Source: G965197405 sp965197405 (lineage in GTDB: Bacteria; Chloroflexota; Dehalococcoidia; Lucifugimonadales; JAGWBF01). Taken from it: a DNA stretch of 64,000 bases. Both the position numbers and the translations under genes were made by a program. The notes under the pieces are model-generated. The model worked only from the letters and a program-made list of their open reading frames with translations. It ran no database searches and was not told the DNA's origin. Location of the stretch: the NCBI GenBank assembly GCA_965197405.1, contig OZ240206.1, forward strand, positions 1,054,001 through 1,118,000. Reading direction: 5' to 3'. Shown here piece by piece: positions 24,787-34,124 of the stretch (the first letter of the stretch is position 1; each line of letters begins with the position of its first letter).

Positions 24787-26627
24787 CTTCTGATGGACGC
24801 CAGACCACGGTAGCAGAAGGGACAAGACGGCCCGCCAGGTCGGGAGAGCGGGGGAGCCAGGGGCGCAAGACGGCCCCCAAGACCGTGGTGCTTCCTCCGA
24901 CGCTGACGGTGAAGCGGCTGTCGGAGATTACTCACATAGGCCAGATAGACACTATCAAGCAACTCATGCGCAACGGGATTATGGCGTCCCTGAATGAGGT
25001 AATAGACTTCGAGGTAGCTACCCTGGTGACCTCCGCTTTCGGCATCAGGGCCAAGCCGGAGGAAGACGAAACCCGGTCCGCCGGCGCGTCCCTGAAAGCC
25101 GTGGAAGATGAAGACTCGTCCAGTCTCGAACTCCGTCCACCTGTGGTGACCATACTGGGCCACGTGGACCACGGCAAGACCACCCTGCTGGACACCATCC
25201 GCAGAAGCCGCGTAGCAGCCGGCGAGGTGGGAGGCATAACGCAGCACATCGGGGCCTATCAGGTGGAGTACAAAGACAAAGAGCTTACTTTCCTGGATAC
25301 CCCGGGCCACGAAGCCTTCACCGCCATAAGGGCCAGGGGCGCCCGCGTGACCGACGTAGCGGTGCTGGTCATAGCAGCCGATGACGGGGTCATGCCCCAG
25401 ACAAAGGAGGCCCTGGACCATGCCAAGGCCGCCGGAGTGCCCATCGTAGTGGCCGTCAACAAGATGGACAGGCCCGACGCCGACCTGGACAGGGCGAAGC
25501 GCCAGCTTGGCGAGCAGGGCCTGGTCTTGGAGGAGTGGGGGGGGGACACCATCGTCGTGCCAATCTCGGCCACCCAGGGTGACGGCATAGAGGACCTGCT
25601 GGAGAACCTGCTGGTGGTATCCGAGCTATCCGATCTTAAGGCGGACCCCCGTAAGAAGGCGAGCGGCGTGGTTATCGAGGCCAAGCTGGACAAGACTCGC
25701 GGGCCTCTGGCCACGGTGCTGGTGCAGAGCGGCACCCTACAGGTGGGAGACTCCGTTATGGCTGGCACTGCCTATGGCCGGGTGAAGGCTATGGTCAACG
25801 ACATAGGAAGGCGGATAAAAGAGGCAACGCCCTCCGTTCCTGTGGAGATGATGGGCTTCAACTCCCTTCCGGAGGCCGGGGATATATTCACCGTAGTCTC
25901 CAACGAGAAAACGGCTCGCGGCATAGCCGATGAAAGACTGCGGAAAATGGACCTGGAGAGCGCCAGCGTGCGGGCCCTGACCCTCGAGGAGATTTACACC
26001 AGGATTAACACGGGGGAGGTCAAGGAGCTGAACCTGGTCATCAAGGCCGACGTGCAGGGCAGCGTCGAGGCAGTGTGCTCTGCCCTGGAACGCCTGGATG
26101 ACGAGAAGGCCAAGGTCCGCGTCCTCCACGCCGGAAGCGGGACTATCACAGAGACCGACGTGCTGCTGGCTGGCACTTCCAAGGCCATTATCATAGGGTT
26201 CGCCACCTCCACCCAGCTGGGCGTCGAGCGGGTAGCCGAGAGAGAGGGCGTGGAGATAAGGCACTATGAAATCATCTATCGTCTGATAGAGGATATAGAG
26301 AAGGCCCTGAAGGGTCTGCTGGAAGCCACCCTCAGAGAGGTCGTACAGGGCCACGCCGAGGTCAGGGCTATCTTCTCCGTGAGCAGAAGGGGCAACATAG
26401 CCGGCTGCATGGTCACGGACGGGCGAATCTCCAGGGGATCAATGGCGCGTGTCGTCCGCAACGGCGAAGTCATCCACGATGGAATCGTCTCCAGTCTGCG
26501 GCATTTCAAGGAAGAGGTGAACGAGATGTCCGCGGGCTTCGAGTGCGGTGTGGGACTCGCGGGCTTTACCGACTTCGCGGAGGGGGATGTCCTGGAGACC
26601 TACCGCAGGGAACGGGCGAGGGGATAA
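24783..26627 (+). CDS. infB: Translation initiation factor IF-2 (short form)
   Basis: A 614-residue IF-2 GTPase that brings initiator tRNA to the 30S subunit. The N-terminal IF2_N-like helix region (LTVKRLSEITHIGQIDTIKQ) is at about 41-60. G1 is GHVDHGKT at 126-133, G3 DTPGHEAF, and G4 NKMDRPDAD. Domains II to IV follow, ending GFECGVGLAGFTDFAEGDVLETY. The N-terminal extension is only about 120 residues against about 390 in E. coli, which is common in Chloroflexota. It overlaps rnpM and is followed by rbfA. Confidence 0.97.
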   Translation: MTSDGRQTTVAEGTRRPARSGERGSQGRKTAPKTVVLPPTLTVKRLSEITHIGQIDTIKQLMRNGIMASLNEVIDFEVATLVTSAFGIRAKPEEDETRSAGASLKAVEDEDSSSLELRPPVVTILGHVDHGKTTLLDTIRRSRVAAGEVGGITQHIGAYQVEYKDKELTFLDTPGHEAFTAIRARGARVTDVAVLVIAADDGVMPQTKEALDHAKAAGVPIVVAVNKMDRPDADLDRAKRQLGEQGLVLEEWGGDTIVVPISATQGDGIEDLLENLLVVSELSDLKADPRKKASGVVIEAKLDKTRGPLATVLVQSGTLQVGDSVMAGTAYGRVKAMVNDIGRRIKEATPSVPVEMMGFNSLPEAGDIFTVVSNEKTARGIADERLRKMDLESASVRALTLEEIYTRINTGEVKELNLVIKADVQGSVEAVCSALERLDDEKAKVRVLHAGSGTITETDVLLAGTSKAIIIGFATSTQLGVERVAEREGVEIRHYEIIYRLIEDIEKALKGLLEATLREVVQGHAEVRAIFSVSRRGNIAGCMVTDGRISRGSMARVVRNGEVIHDGIVSSLRHFKEEVNEMSAGFECGVGLAGFTDFAEGDVLETYRRERARG

Positions 26628-26702
26628 AGCCCCTCGGGCCGGCCGGCCGGCCCTCTCTCTAAACCCGCAACGAGTCCCTCTTTGATAAAGGGGTTGTCTC
26701 CC

Positions 26703-27101
26703 ATGACCAGACGCACTGACCGCATCAACGGTCTTCTTCGCCAGGAAATCAGCGAGCTTCTTTCCCGCGAACTGAACGACCCCAGGCTTTCTGGGGTAGT
26801 GAGTATAACCAAGGTGGAGACCTCCGGCGACCTGCGCTATGCGCGGGTGTTCGTGAGCGTCCTGGCCAGCCGGGATGATAAGGAAACGGTGCTCAGCGGC
26901 ATCAGTTCGGCGTCGAAATTCATGCGAAGGGAGCTGGGGGAACGCCTTTCCCTCAGATATATTCCTGAGTTGAGCTTCATTCTGGACGAGTCGCTGGAAG
27001 AAGCGGACCACATCTTCAGGCTTATGGACCGGCTCTCCACGGAAGCGCCCCTTGACCCACGCTCTCAGATGACGCCCAAGGATACCCCTTCCAGTGGCTA
27101 G
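26703..27101 (+). CDS. rbfA: Ribosome-binding factor A
   Basis: A 132-residue KH-fold protein that helps mature the 30S subunit and 16S rRNA 5' end. It shows RTDRINGLLRQEISELLSRE at the start, DPRLSGVVSITKVETSGDLR, ARVFVSVL and LRYIPELSFILDESLEEADH. All of these are RbfA features. The start was set to ATG 26703 rather than TTG 26682. It sits between infB and truB in the conserved order, 12 bases before truB. Confidence 0.95.
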   Translation: MTRRTDRINGLLRQEISELLSRELNDPRLSGVVSITKVETSGDLRYARVFVSVLASRDDKETVLSGISSASKFMRRELGERLSLRYIPELSFILDESLEEADHIFRLMDRLSTEAPLDPRSQMTPKDTPSSG

Positions 27102-27112
27102 TGGTTAGTTGA

Positions 27113-28072
27113 ATGGACAGGAATAAGTCTCCCATAAACGGCTTTCTCAACCTATACAAGATTCCGGGTCCCACCTCTATGGACGCCGTGCGCCAGGTAA
27201 AGAGGCTCACCGGCCAGAGAAAGGGGGTGGGGCACGGGGGCACCCTCGACCCTCTGGCTGAGGGAGTGCTTCCCATCTGCTTCGGTCAGGCGACGCGGCT
27301 CATGGAGCACCTGGTGGATGGTGAGAAGCAGTACCGCATGGAGGTCCACCTGGGGGCTACCACCTCGACCTACGACGGGGAGGGAGAGATGGTTAAAACG
27401 GGCGACCCCGCAGGCCTGGCCCGCGACGCCGTAGAGGAAGCTCTGGAGTCCTTCCAGGGAATTATCTACCAGACACCCCCCATGTACAGCGCCATCAAGC
27501 AGGGGGGAAAGCGTCTGTACAAGCTGGCCAGGTCCGGAATAGAGGTGGACCGCCAGCCCCGGAAGGTCGAAATTTCGCACATCGAGATACTGGGCTTTGC
27601 GCCACCCTCGCTTATGCTGGAGGTGGACAGCGGCAGGGGTGCCTATATGCGGTCCCTGGCGCACGACCTGGGTGAGGCCCTGGGCTGTGGCGGCTATCTG
27701 AAGAGCCTCGTCCGGCTGAGGTCGGGGCCTTTCAAATCGGATGACGCCGTGACTATGGAGAGGTTCGAGGAGGCCGCATCTCCCGGTCCCTGGCAGGAGC
27801 ATCTTCTGCCGGTGGACTTCCCCCTGCTACTCATGCAGGGCGTCGCAGTCAACAGGGCGGCGGAGCGGTACATCCGTAACGGGCAGTCCGTGAACGCGCC
27901 TCCCCACATAGGGATTCACGCAGGCTACCTGGAGAGATACCGGGCCTACACCCAGGATGGCCGCTTTCTGGCGATAGTATCCCTCGACAAGACCAGGAAC
28001 CAGTGGAAACCATACAAGGTCTTCGATCTGGATACCCCCTCCCCCTACGCCCCTCCCCCCGACAGCAGGTAG
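27113..28072 (+). CDS. truB: tRNA pseudouridine(55) synthase TruB
   Basis: A 319-residue enzyme that makes pseudouridine 55 in the T loop of tRNAs. It shows NGFLNLYKIPGPTSMDAVRQ, the catalytic aspartate in GHGGTLDPLAEGVLP near residue 46, then LVDGEKQYRMEVHLGATTST, YQTPPMYSAIKQGGKRLYKLA and RGAYMRSLAHDLGEALGCGG. The C terminus after about residue 250 is a short PUA-like region. It is last gene of the nusA operon; a dense repeat region follows. Confidence 0.95.
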   Translation: MDRNKSPINGFLNLYKIPGPTSMDAVRQVKRLTGQRKGVGHGGTLDPLAEGVLPICFGQATRLMEHLVDGEKQYRMEVHLGATTSTYDGEGEMVKTGDPAGLARDAVEEALESFQGIIYQTPPMYSAIKQGGKRLYKLARSGIEVDRQPRKVEISHIEILGFAPPSLMLEVDSGRGAYMRSLAHDLGEALGCGGYLKSLVRLRSGPFKSDDAVTMERFEEAASPGPWQEHLLPVDFPLLLMQGVAVNRAAERYIRNGQSVNAPPHIGIHAGYLERYRAYTQDGRFLAIVSLDKTRNQWKPYKVFDLDTPSPYAPPPDSR

Positions 28073-28114
28073 CGGGCGCGTTCAGGGTCTGTACTCCGCC
28101 CCACCGCGTGGCCT

Positions 28115-28480
28115 TACCATGAAAATAGCCTGCGACCCCCATCCCGTTATTCCGAGCGCCTGGCTGCGCCGACGCTTCGGCAGGCAGCGGGGAACCTAAA
28201 AACTCATGCTCTCGAATAGGCCTGCACCTGAGATTCCTCACTCCGCGCAGTTTATCGTGAACTTGTCGAAGGGCTCCGTTCGGAATTGTCCATGGCCTTT
28301 ACAAGGCCACATCAACAGGGATGAAAATGGCTGAATGTCGGGTAGGGGCGATTCGCGAATCGCCCCTACGGGAGGTTGGACCAAGGGTATCTTCATGGCA
28401 ATGACGGGATGGAAGTTGCAGGGTATTTTCATGGTAATGACGCGCGGCGGGGGATCGCATTTACCTTCCGTCGAGAATGA
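28115..28480. repeat. Dense cluster of dispersed repeats after truB
   Basis: In order: an ACCATGAAAATAGCCTG unit; inner module B (28145-28290) with CATGCTCTCGAATA and the end GGGCTCCGTTCGGAAT; the palindrome GTAGGGGCGATTCG/CGAATCGCCCCTAC at 28343-28370; two CATGGCAATGAC/CATGGTAATGAC units; and the tail CGCGGCGGGGGATCGCATT...GAGAATGAAAAGGCCCTG, related to the ends of the elements at 50181 and 62804. There is no gene between 28073 and 28586. Confidence 0.75.
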
Positions 28481-28508
28481 AAAGGCCCTGATTTGGCGCC
28501 TGGCAGCC

Positions 28509-28536
28509 TTGACAAATCATATGCGCTATGTATATT
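28509..28536 (+). promoter_or_regulatory. Predicted promoter of the small zinc-ribbon gene
   Basis: TTGACA at 28509-28514, a 16-base spacer, TATATT at 28531-28536, 50 bases before the start codon. Confidence 0.7.
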
Positions 28537-28586
28537 TACTAGCCAGGGAGTAGTGATACTCGTTGATATTCGAGGAGGGGTGAGGA

Positions 28587-28730
28587 ATGGATGCCTATTG
28601 CTTTAAGTGCCGTTCTAAGAGGGAGATCAAGGACCCGAAGCAGGTGACCCTGAAGAACGGGAGGCCGGCTACCCAGGGGGTATGCCCCATCTGTAGTACC
28701 AAGGTATTCCGCATCGGCAAGGTCGCCTGA
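28587..28730 (+). CDS. 47-residue zinc-ribbon protein (DUF5679-like)
   Basis: A very small protein, MDAYCFKCRSKREIKDPKQV through RPATQGVCPICSTKVFRIGK. It has CxxC at residues 5-8 and CxxC at 33-36, the metal-binding pattern of DUF5679 and of the small C-terminal zinc ribbons of topoisomerase I. A strong GAGGAGG precedes the ATG and a clear promoter lies upstream, supporting a real gene despite its size. Function unknown; nucleic acid binding is the likeliest role for such a ribbon. Confidence 0.85.
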   Translation: MDAYCFKCRSKREIKDPKQVTLKNGRPATQGVCPICSTKVFRIGKVA

Positions 28731-28766
28731 CCCATTTCCAGCCCACAAGGACCACCTGCCCTGACA

Positions 28767-29444
28767 CTACCTTTGAGCAGATACCAAAGACACTCCCAGC
28801 TTGTTCAGCAGGCTCCTGGGATTGCTCTCAAGAAGAGTGTAGGTCCCCTCGTGGTCCAGGCCCGCACCTAAAGCGACCTTCTCAGCCAGCTCTGGAGTAA
28901 GAAGGTCGCCGGGCTCGTGAGCGTCCGAGTCCAGTACCGTAAAGGCCCCCGTCTGAAGCGCCATCTTTACAACGTGGCCGTTGGCCAGGCTGTGGCCCTT
29001 CCTGGCCGATATTTCGAGGAAAACCCCCCGCTCCGATGCCAGGCTGGCATCCTCCGGGGCAATGATTCCCGGATGCGCCAGCACATCCACCGCCGGGGAC
29101 TCGATAGCTGCCCGGTTGGTCCCCGGCTCCACAGGCTCAACCACCGTCTCGCCGTGGACCACCACTATCCGCGCTCCCAGTCCCCTGGCCGCCCGGGCAA
29201 CCATATCTATATCGTCTTTAGGAACGTGGGTAATCTCCACTCCCGGCAAGGCCAGTATATCCCAGCGGGATGAGGTCGCCTCGCAGTCGGTCACCAGGGT
29301 CTTCAGGACCACTTCCAAATTTCCCGGCCCAACGTGGTCCGTCACGGCTATCACCCGATAGCCTCTGACATACGCGCGCCTGATGAGCTCCACCGGCGAA
29401 AGGACCCCATCGCTGAGAAAGGTGTGGGTGTGAAAGTCGTACAT
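28767..29444 (-). CDS. PHP-domain metal-dependent phosphoesterase
   Basis: A 225-residue PHP-fold protein with the four metal-site motifs: MYDFHTHTFLSDG at the N terminus, VIAVTDHVG near 32, LPGVEITHVP near 68, and VLAHPG with FTVLDSDAH in the C-terminal half. PHP proteins include histidinol phosphatase, polymerase X domains and small phosphoesterases; this short stand-alone form resembles YcdX/TrpH-like enzymes. It starts 18 bases after the radical SAM gene on the same strand, so the two are probably co-transcribed. Confidence 0.9.
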   Translation of the reverse strand: MYDFHTHTFLSDGVLSPVELIRRAYVRGYRVIAVTDHVGPGNLEVVLKTLVTDCEATSSRWDILALPGVEITHVPKDDIDMVARAARGLGARIVVVHGETVVEPVEPGTNRAAIESPAVDVLAHPGIIAPEDASLASERGVFLEISARKGHSLANGHVVKMALQTGAFTVLDSDAHEPGDLLTPELAEKVALGAGLDHEGTYTLLESNPRSLLNKLGVSLVSAQR

Positions 29445-29461
29445 GGCGCTCCGCCTGCCCT

Positions 29462-30988
29462 TTATGACATGCCGATGGTAGCTTTCTCCAGCCCCGCTGC
29501 CCTTGAAGAGCCAGGGAACTTGGCGGGGTGGACGCCCTCGCTCAGCCTCTCCTCTATGATATGGTCATTCTCGTCGTAGTAGTAGCCTTCGACGGTCTCC
29601 AGGTACTTGGCCCATTTGTCGGTGCTTCTTCGGATTTCCCAGACCCAGTAGTAGTAGGCCATCCTCTTGAGGCCAGCGAAGAAGTCGCCCTTCGCGAAGC
29701 GCCGGAGTATCTGCTTCGGACCGTAGAACCTCTTGTAGGCGCGGTTAATCTCGTGCTGCAAGGTGCTGGGTCTCATGTTCTTCGGCAGGAAAATCACAAA
29801 GGTGCCGTCCAGCCTGTCCCACGACGGCAGGAAGAACCTGTTCAAGGGTATGGTCGGGGCATTGTATTCGGGGTACCCGCTCAGGGGAAACAGGGCTACG
29901 TAGTCAAGGTCCGCCTCGATGGCGGCGTCGAAGGTGGCCCGGATGCTTTCCACGGTGTCTTCGTCGGAGCCTAGCACGAAGGAGCCCAGCACCCTCAGCC
30001 CGTGAGACTTGATCTTCGTCAGTGACTTTTTGATGCCATCCTGGGTCTGCTTCTTGTTCAGCAGCTTGAGCACCCCGTTGTCGAAAGATTCCAGGCCGAT
30101 GTAGAGGGTGTTGACCTGGGCCTTCTTCAGCAGTCTCAGGGTTTCTTCGTCCCGGGCCACTTCCAGCCTAGTGAAGCAGATGGCGTACCAGTCAATCCCC
30201 TCTTCTATGACTCTGTTGAGCAGCTCTTTGGTCCGGTCCCGGTTGACGGTAAAATGATTGTCAACGATGAAGAAGTATTTTGTGCCGACCAGTTCTTGCT
30301 GGTACTTTATGTCGGCGATGACGCTGTCCACACTCCTGAGCCGGTAGCCTCGGCCCAACTCCCTGGGAGCGATGCAGAAGGAGCAGTCGTAAGGGCAGCC
30401 CCTGGTAGTCTGGAGAAGCTGCCAGCGCATCCTCTTCTTCCAGATGAGCTTCCACCTGGGCCAGTTCATGTAACCGTGTATCAGTTCCAGGTCGGGTGTG
30501 GTCTCGAAGTCCTGGGCAAAGGGGCGGTTGGGGTTCTGTCTGACCCGCCCGTTGTCCCAGTATGAGACGCCGAGGACGTCGCTCAAGTCCTCGTCGTTCT
30601 TCCACCTTTCCAGTAGTTCCAGAAGGGTCTCGTCGCCTTCCTGCCTCACCACCGCGTCGCAGTATTGGAGGGTGTCTTCCGCCATGACCGAGGCATGAGT
30701 CCCCCCGATGATGATGGGCATGTCCGGGCGGGCGGCCTTGATCTTGTTAATGTACTCGATGGTCTTCGGCATGGTGGAGCTGAAAGCGTGAAAGCAGACC
30801 ACGTCCGACTCCATCACCTGGTCCCACTGGATTGGGCCTATATGTTCAACAAACGCCTTAACATCGTACCCTGCGTCTCTCGTGACCGTCGCCACCACGG
30901 GCATCCCATACTCGGGAAAGACGGCGTGAGTGACCAGATTCCAGTACGGCAGATCGGCGCTGATAAAGCTCACCTTATTGATCTTCAT
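29462..30988 (-). CDS. B12-binding-domain radical SAM protein
   Basis: A 508-residue protein with an N-terminal cobalamin-binding-like Rossmann domain (about 1-140, with PIIIGGTHASV near 91-101 and AVVRQEGDET near 112-121). It is followed by a radical SAM core with the cluster motif CPYDCSFC at Cys198, Cys202 and Cys205. SPASM-like cysteines are not evident. Sequences after the cluster (FFIVDNHFTVNRDRTKELL, LYIGLESFDNGVLKLLNKKQ, VLGSFVLGSDEDT) match the B12-radical SAM group that methylates unactivated carbons or builds hopanoids and lipids. The usual B12 DxHxxG motif is not seen, so cobalamin binding is uncertain. It is followed by the PHP gene. Substrate unknown. Confidence 0.9.
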   Translation of the reverse strand: MKINKVSFISADLPYWNLVTHAVFPEYGMPVVATVTRDAGYDVKAFVEHIGPIQWDQVMESDVVCFHAFSSTMPKTIEYINKIKAARPDMPIIIGGTHASVMAEDTLQYCDAVVRQEGDETLLELLERWKNDEDLSDVLGVSYWDNGRVRQNPNRPFAQDFETTPDLELIHGYMNWPRWKLIWKKRMRWQLLQTTRGCPYDCSFCIAPRELGRGYRLRSVDSVIADIKYQQELVGTKYFFIVDNHFTVNRDRTKELLNRVIEEGIDWYAICFTRLEVARDEETLRLLKKAQVNTLYIGLESFDNGVLKLLNKKQTQDGIKKSLTKIKSHGLRVLGSFVLGSDEDTVESIRATFDAAIEADLDYVALFPLSGYPEYNAPTIPLNRFFLPSWDRLDGTFVIFLPKNMRPSTLQHEINRAYKRFYGPKQILRRFAKGDFFAGLKRMAYYYWVWEIRRSTDKWAKYLETVEGYYYDENDHIIEERLSEGVHPAKFPGSSRAAGLEKATIGMS

Positions 30989-31168
30989 CTAGTGCCACTC
31001 CCTTAATTTAGCCAGGAGCAAGGCAGTCCTCTGCTCGCCGTCCTGTGGCGCGGGAGCAGGTCCGTTCCTGCATCCTGGCATTGCGGAGAGTATACCCCAA
31101 GCGGCTGCCCTCTGCAAGACTGGATATGGGGCGACTTGAGGCAATCACATTAGAAATAACATCCTCGC

Positions 31169-31190
31169 GACTCCAGCTTTCGCCGGAGTC
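31169..31190. repeat. Solitary REP-like hairpin
   Basis: GACTCCAGCTTTCGCCGGAGTC folds into a 6-bp stem and shares the GCTTTCGC core of the palindrome family. The 30989-31332 gap otherwise shows nothing I can support. Confidence 0.6.
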
Positions 31191-31332
31191 GAGGTGAGGC
31201 AGCTCACAGGGGTTTTGACGTAGCCAAGGGGCGTTGAATTGGGTATTATAGCCTCAAGCGAAGAGACACCCGCGCATTTGCCCGGTATCCGACCATCATC
31301 AACAGTCTGCAAGGGTGCACCAGGGGGTGGAG

Positions 31333-31608
31333 ATGGTGTGTGAGCTTTGCGACCGGGATGTGGAGCGCCTGACTGCTCACCACCTTATTCCCAAGCTGAA
31401 GGGCGGCAGGAATGGGCCGCAAGCGCAGCTCTGCTCGACCTGTCACCGGCAGGTCCATGCCCTCTTCAGCGAGGGCACTTTGGCGAAGCGGCTCAATAGC
31501 ATAGACGCTTTGAAGGTCGAGCCACAGATAGCAAGCTACATCTCATGGGTCCGGAAGCGGTCCGGCGGCTCGCAATTCAGGGTCAGGCGATGGAAAGGCC
31601 GATACTGA
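31333..31608 (+). CDS. Small HNH-type nuclease-like protein
   Basis: A 91-residue protein, MVCELCDRDVERLTAHHLIP, then KLKGGRNG and LCSTCHRQVHALFSEG. The C-x-x-C, A-H-H and C-x-x-C-H pattern is that of HNH or zinc-coordinated HNH-like nucleases. ATG 31333 with GGGGGTGG upstream was chosen over GTG 31315. It stands alone. A nuclease activity is likely but the biological role, whether homing, defence or repair, is not shown by context. Confidence 0.8.
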   Translation: MVCELCDRDVERLTAHHLIPKLKGGRNGPQAQLCSTCHRQVHALFSEGTLAKRLNSIDALKVEPQIASYISWVRKRSGGSQFRVRRWKGRY

Positions 31609-31635
31609 CACACTGACACACTGACACTCCGCCAG

Positions 31636-31664
31636 TTGCCCCACAGTCGGGCGGGTATTATAAT
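31636..31664 (+). promoter_or_regulatory. Predicted promoter of the LLM/selenoprotein gene run
   Basis: TTGCCC at 31636-31641, a 17-base spacer, TATAAT at 31659-31664. It could drive the genes from 31748 to 36130, which are all on this strand with short gaps. Confidence 0.72.
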
Positions 31665-31747
31665 TGCTAGAAGACCAGACGCCTTTACATAGTCGAAAGC
31701 GCATGTGAACGGCTTTTGGACCGGCACAAGAGAGGAGTTGGACTAGA

Positions 31748-32917
31748 ATGGCCCTTCCCGATCAAATGAAGTTTGGAATCTTCATGGCCCCCTTCCACCG
31801 CATTCCCGAAAACCCCACGCTGGCGATGGAGCGCGACCTGGAGTTGGTGCAGTGGCTGGACAAGCTGGGGTTCGATGAGGCCTGGATCGGCGAGCATCAC
31901 AGCGCCGGTTGGGAGATAATTTCGTCCCCGGAGATATTCATCGCGGCGGCGGCCGAGCGCACGCGAAACATCAAGCTGGGCACGGGTGTGATTAGCCTGC
32001 CCTATCACCACCCCCTGATGGTGGCTAACCGCATGTTGCAGCTGGACCACATGACCAGGGGCAGGGTGATGCTCGGAGTGGGGCCCGGCGCGCTGGTCTC
32101 CGACGCGTATATGCTGGGCATTGAGCCGCCCACGCAGCGGGAGAAGATGGATGAGTCCCTCGGAATCATTCTCCGCCTGTTCACGGAGACCGGGCCTATA
32201 ACCTATGAAAGCGACTGGTTTGAGATGCGTGAGGCCGTAACTCAGCTCCGGCCCTACCAGAGGCCCCACATGCCCGTTGCGGTGGCCTCCGTGCAGTCGC
32301 CTTCGGGTGTAGCGCTGGCAGGCAAGCACGGGGCCGCAGTCCTGTCCATCAGCGTGCCCAGGGACACCTCCGGCCAGTCTGACCTCAACTACCTGTGGGC
32401 CGTTGCCGAGGAGTCGGCCGCGGAGCATGGAAAGTCCGTCCGGAGAGAGGACTGGCGGCTGGTGGTCCCCATTCACCTGGCCGAGAGTCGCGAGGAGGCC
32501 ATGAATGACGCAAGGCTGGGCGCCGGGCGCTTCCAAAGGGAGTATTTCGAGGGTATCATCGGCAGGCCTCCGGAGTTCGACGGCCCCCTCGACAAGGTGA
32601 TAGATTACATGGTAGACGGCGGTTCGTGGGTTGTTGGCACCCCTGACGACTGTATCGAGGCGATCGAGCGCCTGGGAGAAAGGAGCGGCGGCTTCGGCGG
32701 GCTGCTGGTGATGGCCCACGAGTGGGCGCCGCGGGAGAAGGTGCTCCATAGCTACGAGCTTATGGCCCGATATGTGATGCCCCACTTTCAAGGGGCGCTG
32801 ACCGGCCTCTCGGTGTCCGCCGACTGGTCGCGAGACCACATGGAGGAGCTTAACGACTTGAGGACGCGCTCCATAGACAGGGCGCGCCAGGCCTGGGACG
32901 ACCGCAGCAGGGCATAG
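31748..32917 (+). CDS. LLM-class flavin-dependent monooxygenase
   Basis: A 389-residue luciferase-like protein, resembling limonene monooxygenase (LimB)-type enzymes. It has MKFGIFMAPFHRIPENPTLA, FDEAWIGEHHSAGWEIISSP near 38, IKLGTGVISLPYHHPLMVAN, GRVMLGVGPGALVSDAYMLG, and a C-terminal VGTPDDCIEAIERLGE. GAGAGGAG precedes the ATG. It is first of four same-strand genes that end with two candidate selenoproteins. Substrate unknown. Confidence 0.91.
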   Translation: MALPDQMKFGIFMAPFHRIPENPTLAMERDLELVQWLDKLGFDEAWIGEHHSAGWEIISSPEIFIAAAAERTRNIKLGTGVISLPYHHPLMVANRMLQLDHMTRGRVMLGVGPGALVSDAYMLGIEPPTQREKMDESLGIILRLFTETGPITYESDWFEMREAVTQLRPYQRPHMPVAVASVQSPSGVALAGKHGAAVLSISVPRDTSGQSDLNYLWAVAEESAAEHGKSVRREDWRLVVPIHLAESREEAMNDARLGAGRFQREYFEGIIGRPPEFDGPLDKVIDYMVDGGSWVVGTPDDCIEAIERLGERSGGFGGLLVMAHEWAPREKVLHSYELMARYVMPHFQGALTGLSVSADWSRDHMEELNDLRTRSIDRARQAWDDRSRA

Positions 32918-32985
32918 CCTCCGGAACTCATTCAAATTCGAGCGGCAAATCTGAGCGGCAAAGCTAAGAGGGCAAAGCCGAGGGG

Positions 32986-34074
32986 GTGCACGTGCATTTT
33001 GGGCTGGTGATGGAATGCGACTACCGGGAGGGTGCGACCCAGGAGGAAGCCTTTCAGGAGGCCTTCGACCAGGTGGAGGTGGCGGAGACCCGTGGGCTGG
33101 ATGGTGTCTGGTTGGCGGAGAGACACTTCGCCACCCCCAGGGGACAGCTTGACCTCCAGGGAGTCGGCATACCTTCCGTCGTGTCCGCCCCTCTCGTCAT
33201 GGCGGGGGCCATCGCCGCCCGTACCCGGAGGCTGAGAATCGGAGTCGCGGTCAGCGTGCTGCCCCTGTGCCACCCCATCCGCATGGCCGAAGAGGTCGCT
33301 ACGGTGGACCACATCAGCCAGGGCCGCTTCGACTTCGGGATAGGGCGCAGTGGCTTCGCCAGGGCCTACGAGGGCTATGGCGTGCCCTACGCCGAGAGCC
33401 GGGAGCGGTTCCAGGAATCCCTCGAAATCATCCTGAAGGCCTGGACCGGTGAGCGGTTCTCCCACGAGGGAAAATACTATAGCTTCGATAACGTTTGCGT
33501 GCTGCCCAAACCCTATCAGAAGCCCTATCCCCCTATTCGCATCGCGGCAACCACCCGGGAGACCTTCCCCCAGGTGGGACGCATGGGCCATCCCATATTC
33601 GTCGGACTGCGCGGAATGGACCGGCCCGAGGTGGCCCGTCACCTCAGCGTGTACCGGGAGGCATGGCGGGAGGCGGGCCACCCGAAGGACGGCGACGTAA
33701 TCCTGCGTATTCCCGTTTACGTGGCTGAAACCGAGAAGCAAGCCCTCTCCGAGCCCGAGGTCAGCACTATGAGCTCCTACCGGCGCATGGCGGAGAATTT
33801 CTCCCGCTCGGCGGCAGGTTCCGGGACCACGGTGTCCGAAGAGAGGGCTGAAAGAGGGCGGCGTCTGGCGAATGTCACCTATGAGGACCTGTTGCGGGAC
33901 AGGGTGGCTTACGGGACACCCGACGTGGTGGCAGAGCAGATAAAGGGGATGCAGGAGGAGCTTGGGCTATCTGGAGTGATAGCGGAGATGAACGTAGGGG
34001 GCCTGGTCCCGAAGGAGCGGGTGCTCAACTCCCTGCGCCTGTTCGGTGAACAGGTGGTCCCTCATTTCAAGTGA
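32986..34074 (+). CDS. LLM-class flavin-dependent oxidoreductase
   Basis: A 362-residue luciferase-like enzyme closely related to the one at 16288-17316. It has LDGVWLAERHFATP, IGVAVSVLPLCHPIRMAEEV, GRFDFGIGRSGFARAYEGYG, KPYQKPYPPIRIAATTRE and a C-terminal YGTPDVVAEQIKGMQEELG. The start is GTG, either 32986 (used here) or 32992. It lies 50 bases upstream of the GrdB-like selenoprotein gene, suggesting the same transcript. Confidence 0.91.
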   Translation: MHVHFGLVMECDYREGATQEEAFQEAFDQVEVAETRGLDGVWLAERHFATPRGQLDLQGVGIPSVVSAPLVMAGAIAARTRRLRIGVAVSVLPLCHPIRMAEEVATVDHISQGRFDFGIGRSGFARAYEGYGVPYAESRERFQESLEIILKAWTGERFSHEGKYYSFDNVCVLPKPYQKPYPPIRIAATTRETFPQVGRMGHPIFVGLRGMDRPEVARHLSVYREAWREAGHPKDGDVILRIPVYVAETEKQALSEPEVSTMSSYRRMAENFSRSAAGSGTTVSEERAERGRRLANVTYEDLLRDRVAYGTPDVVAEQIKGMQEELGLSGVIAEMNVGGLVPKERVLNSLRLFGEQVVPHFK

Positions 34075-34124
34075 GGTCAAGTGAGGCCGCGCCACACGTA
34101 TCGTGAAAAAGGGGAAGCTATACA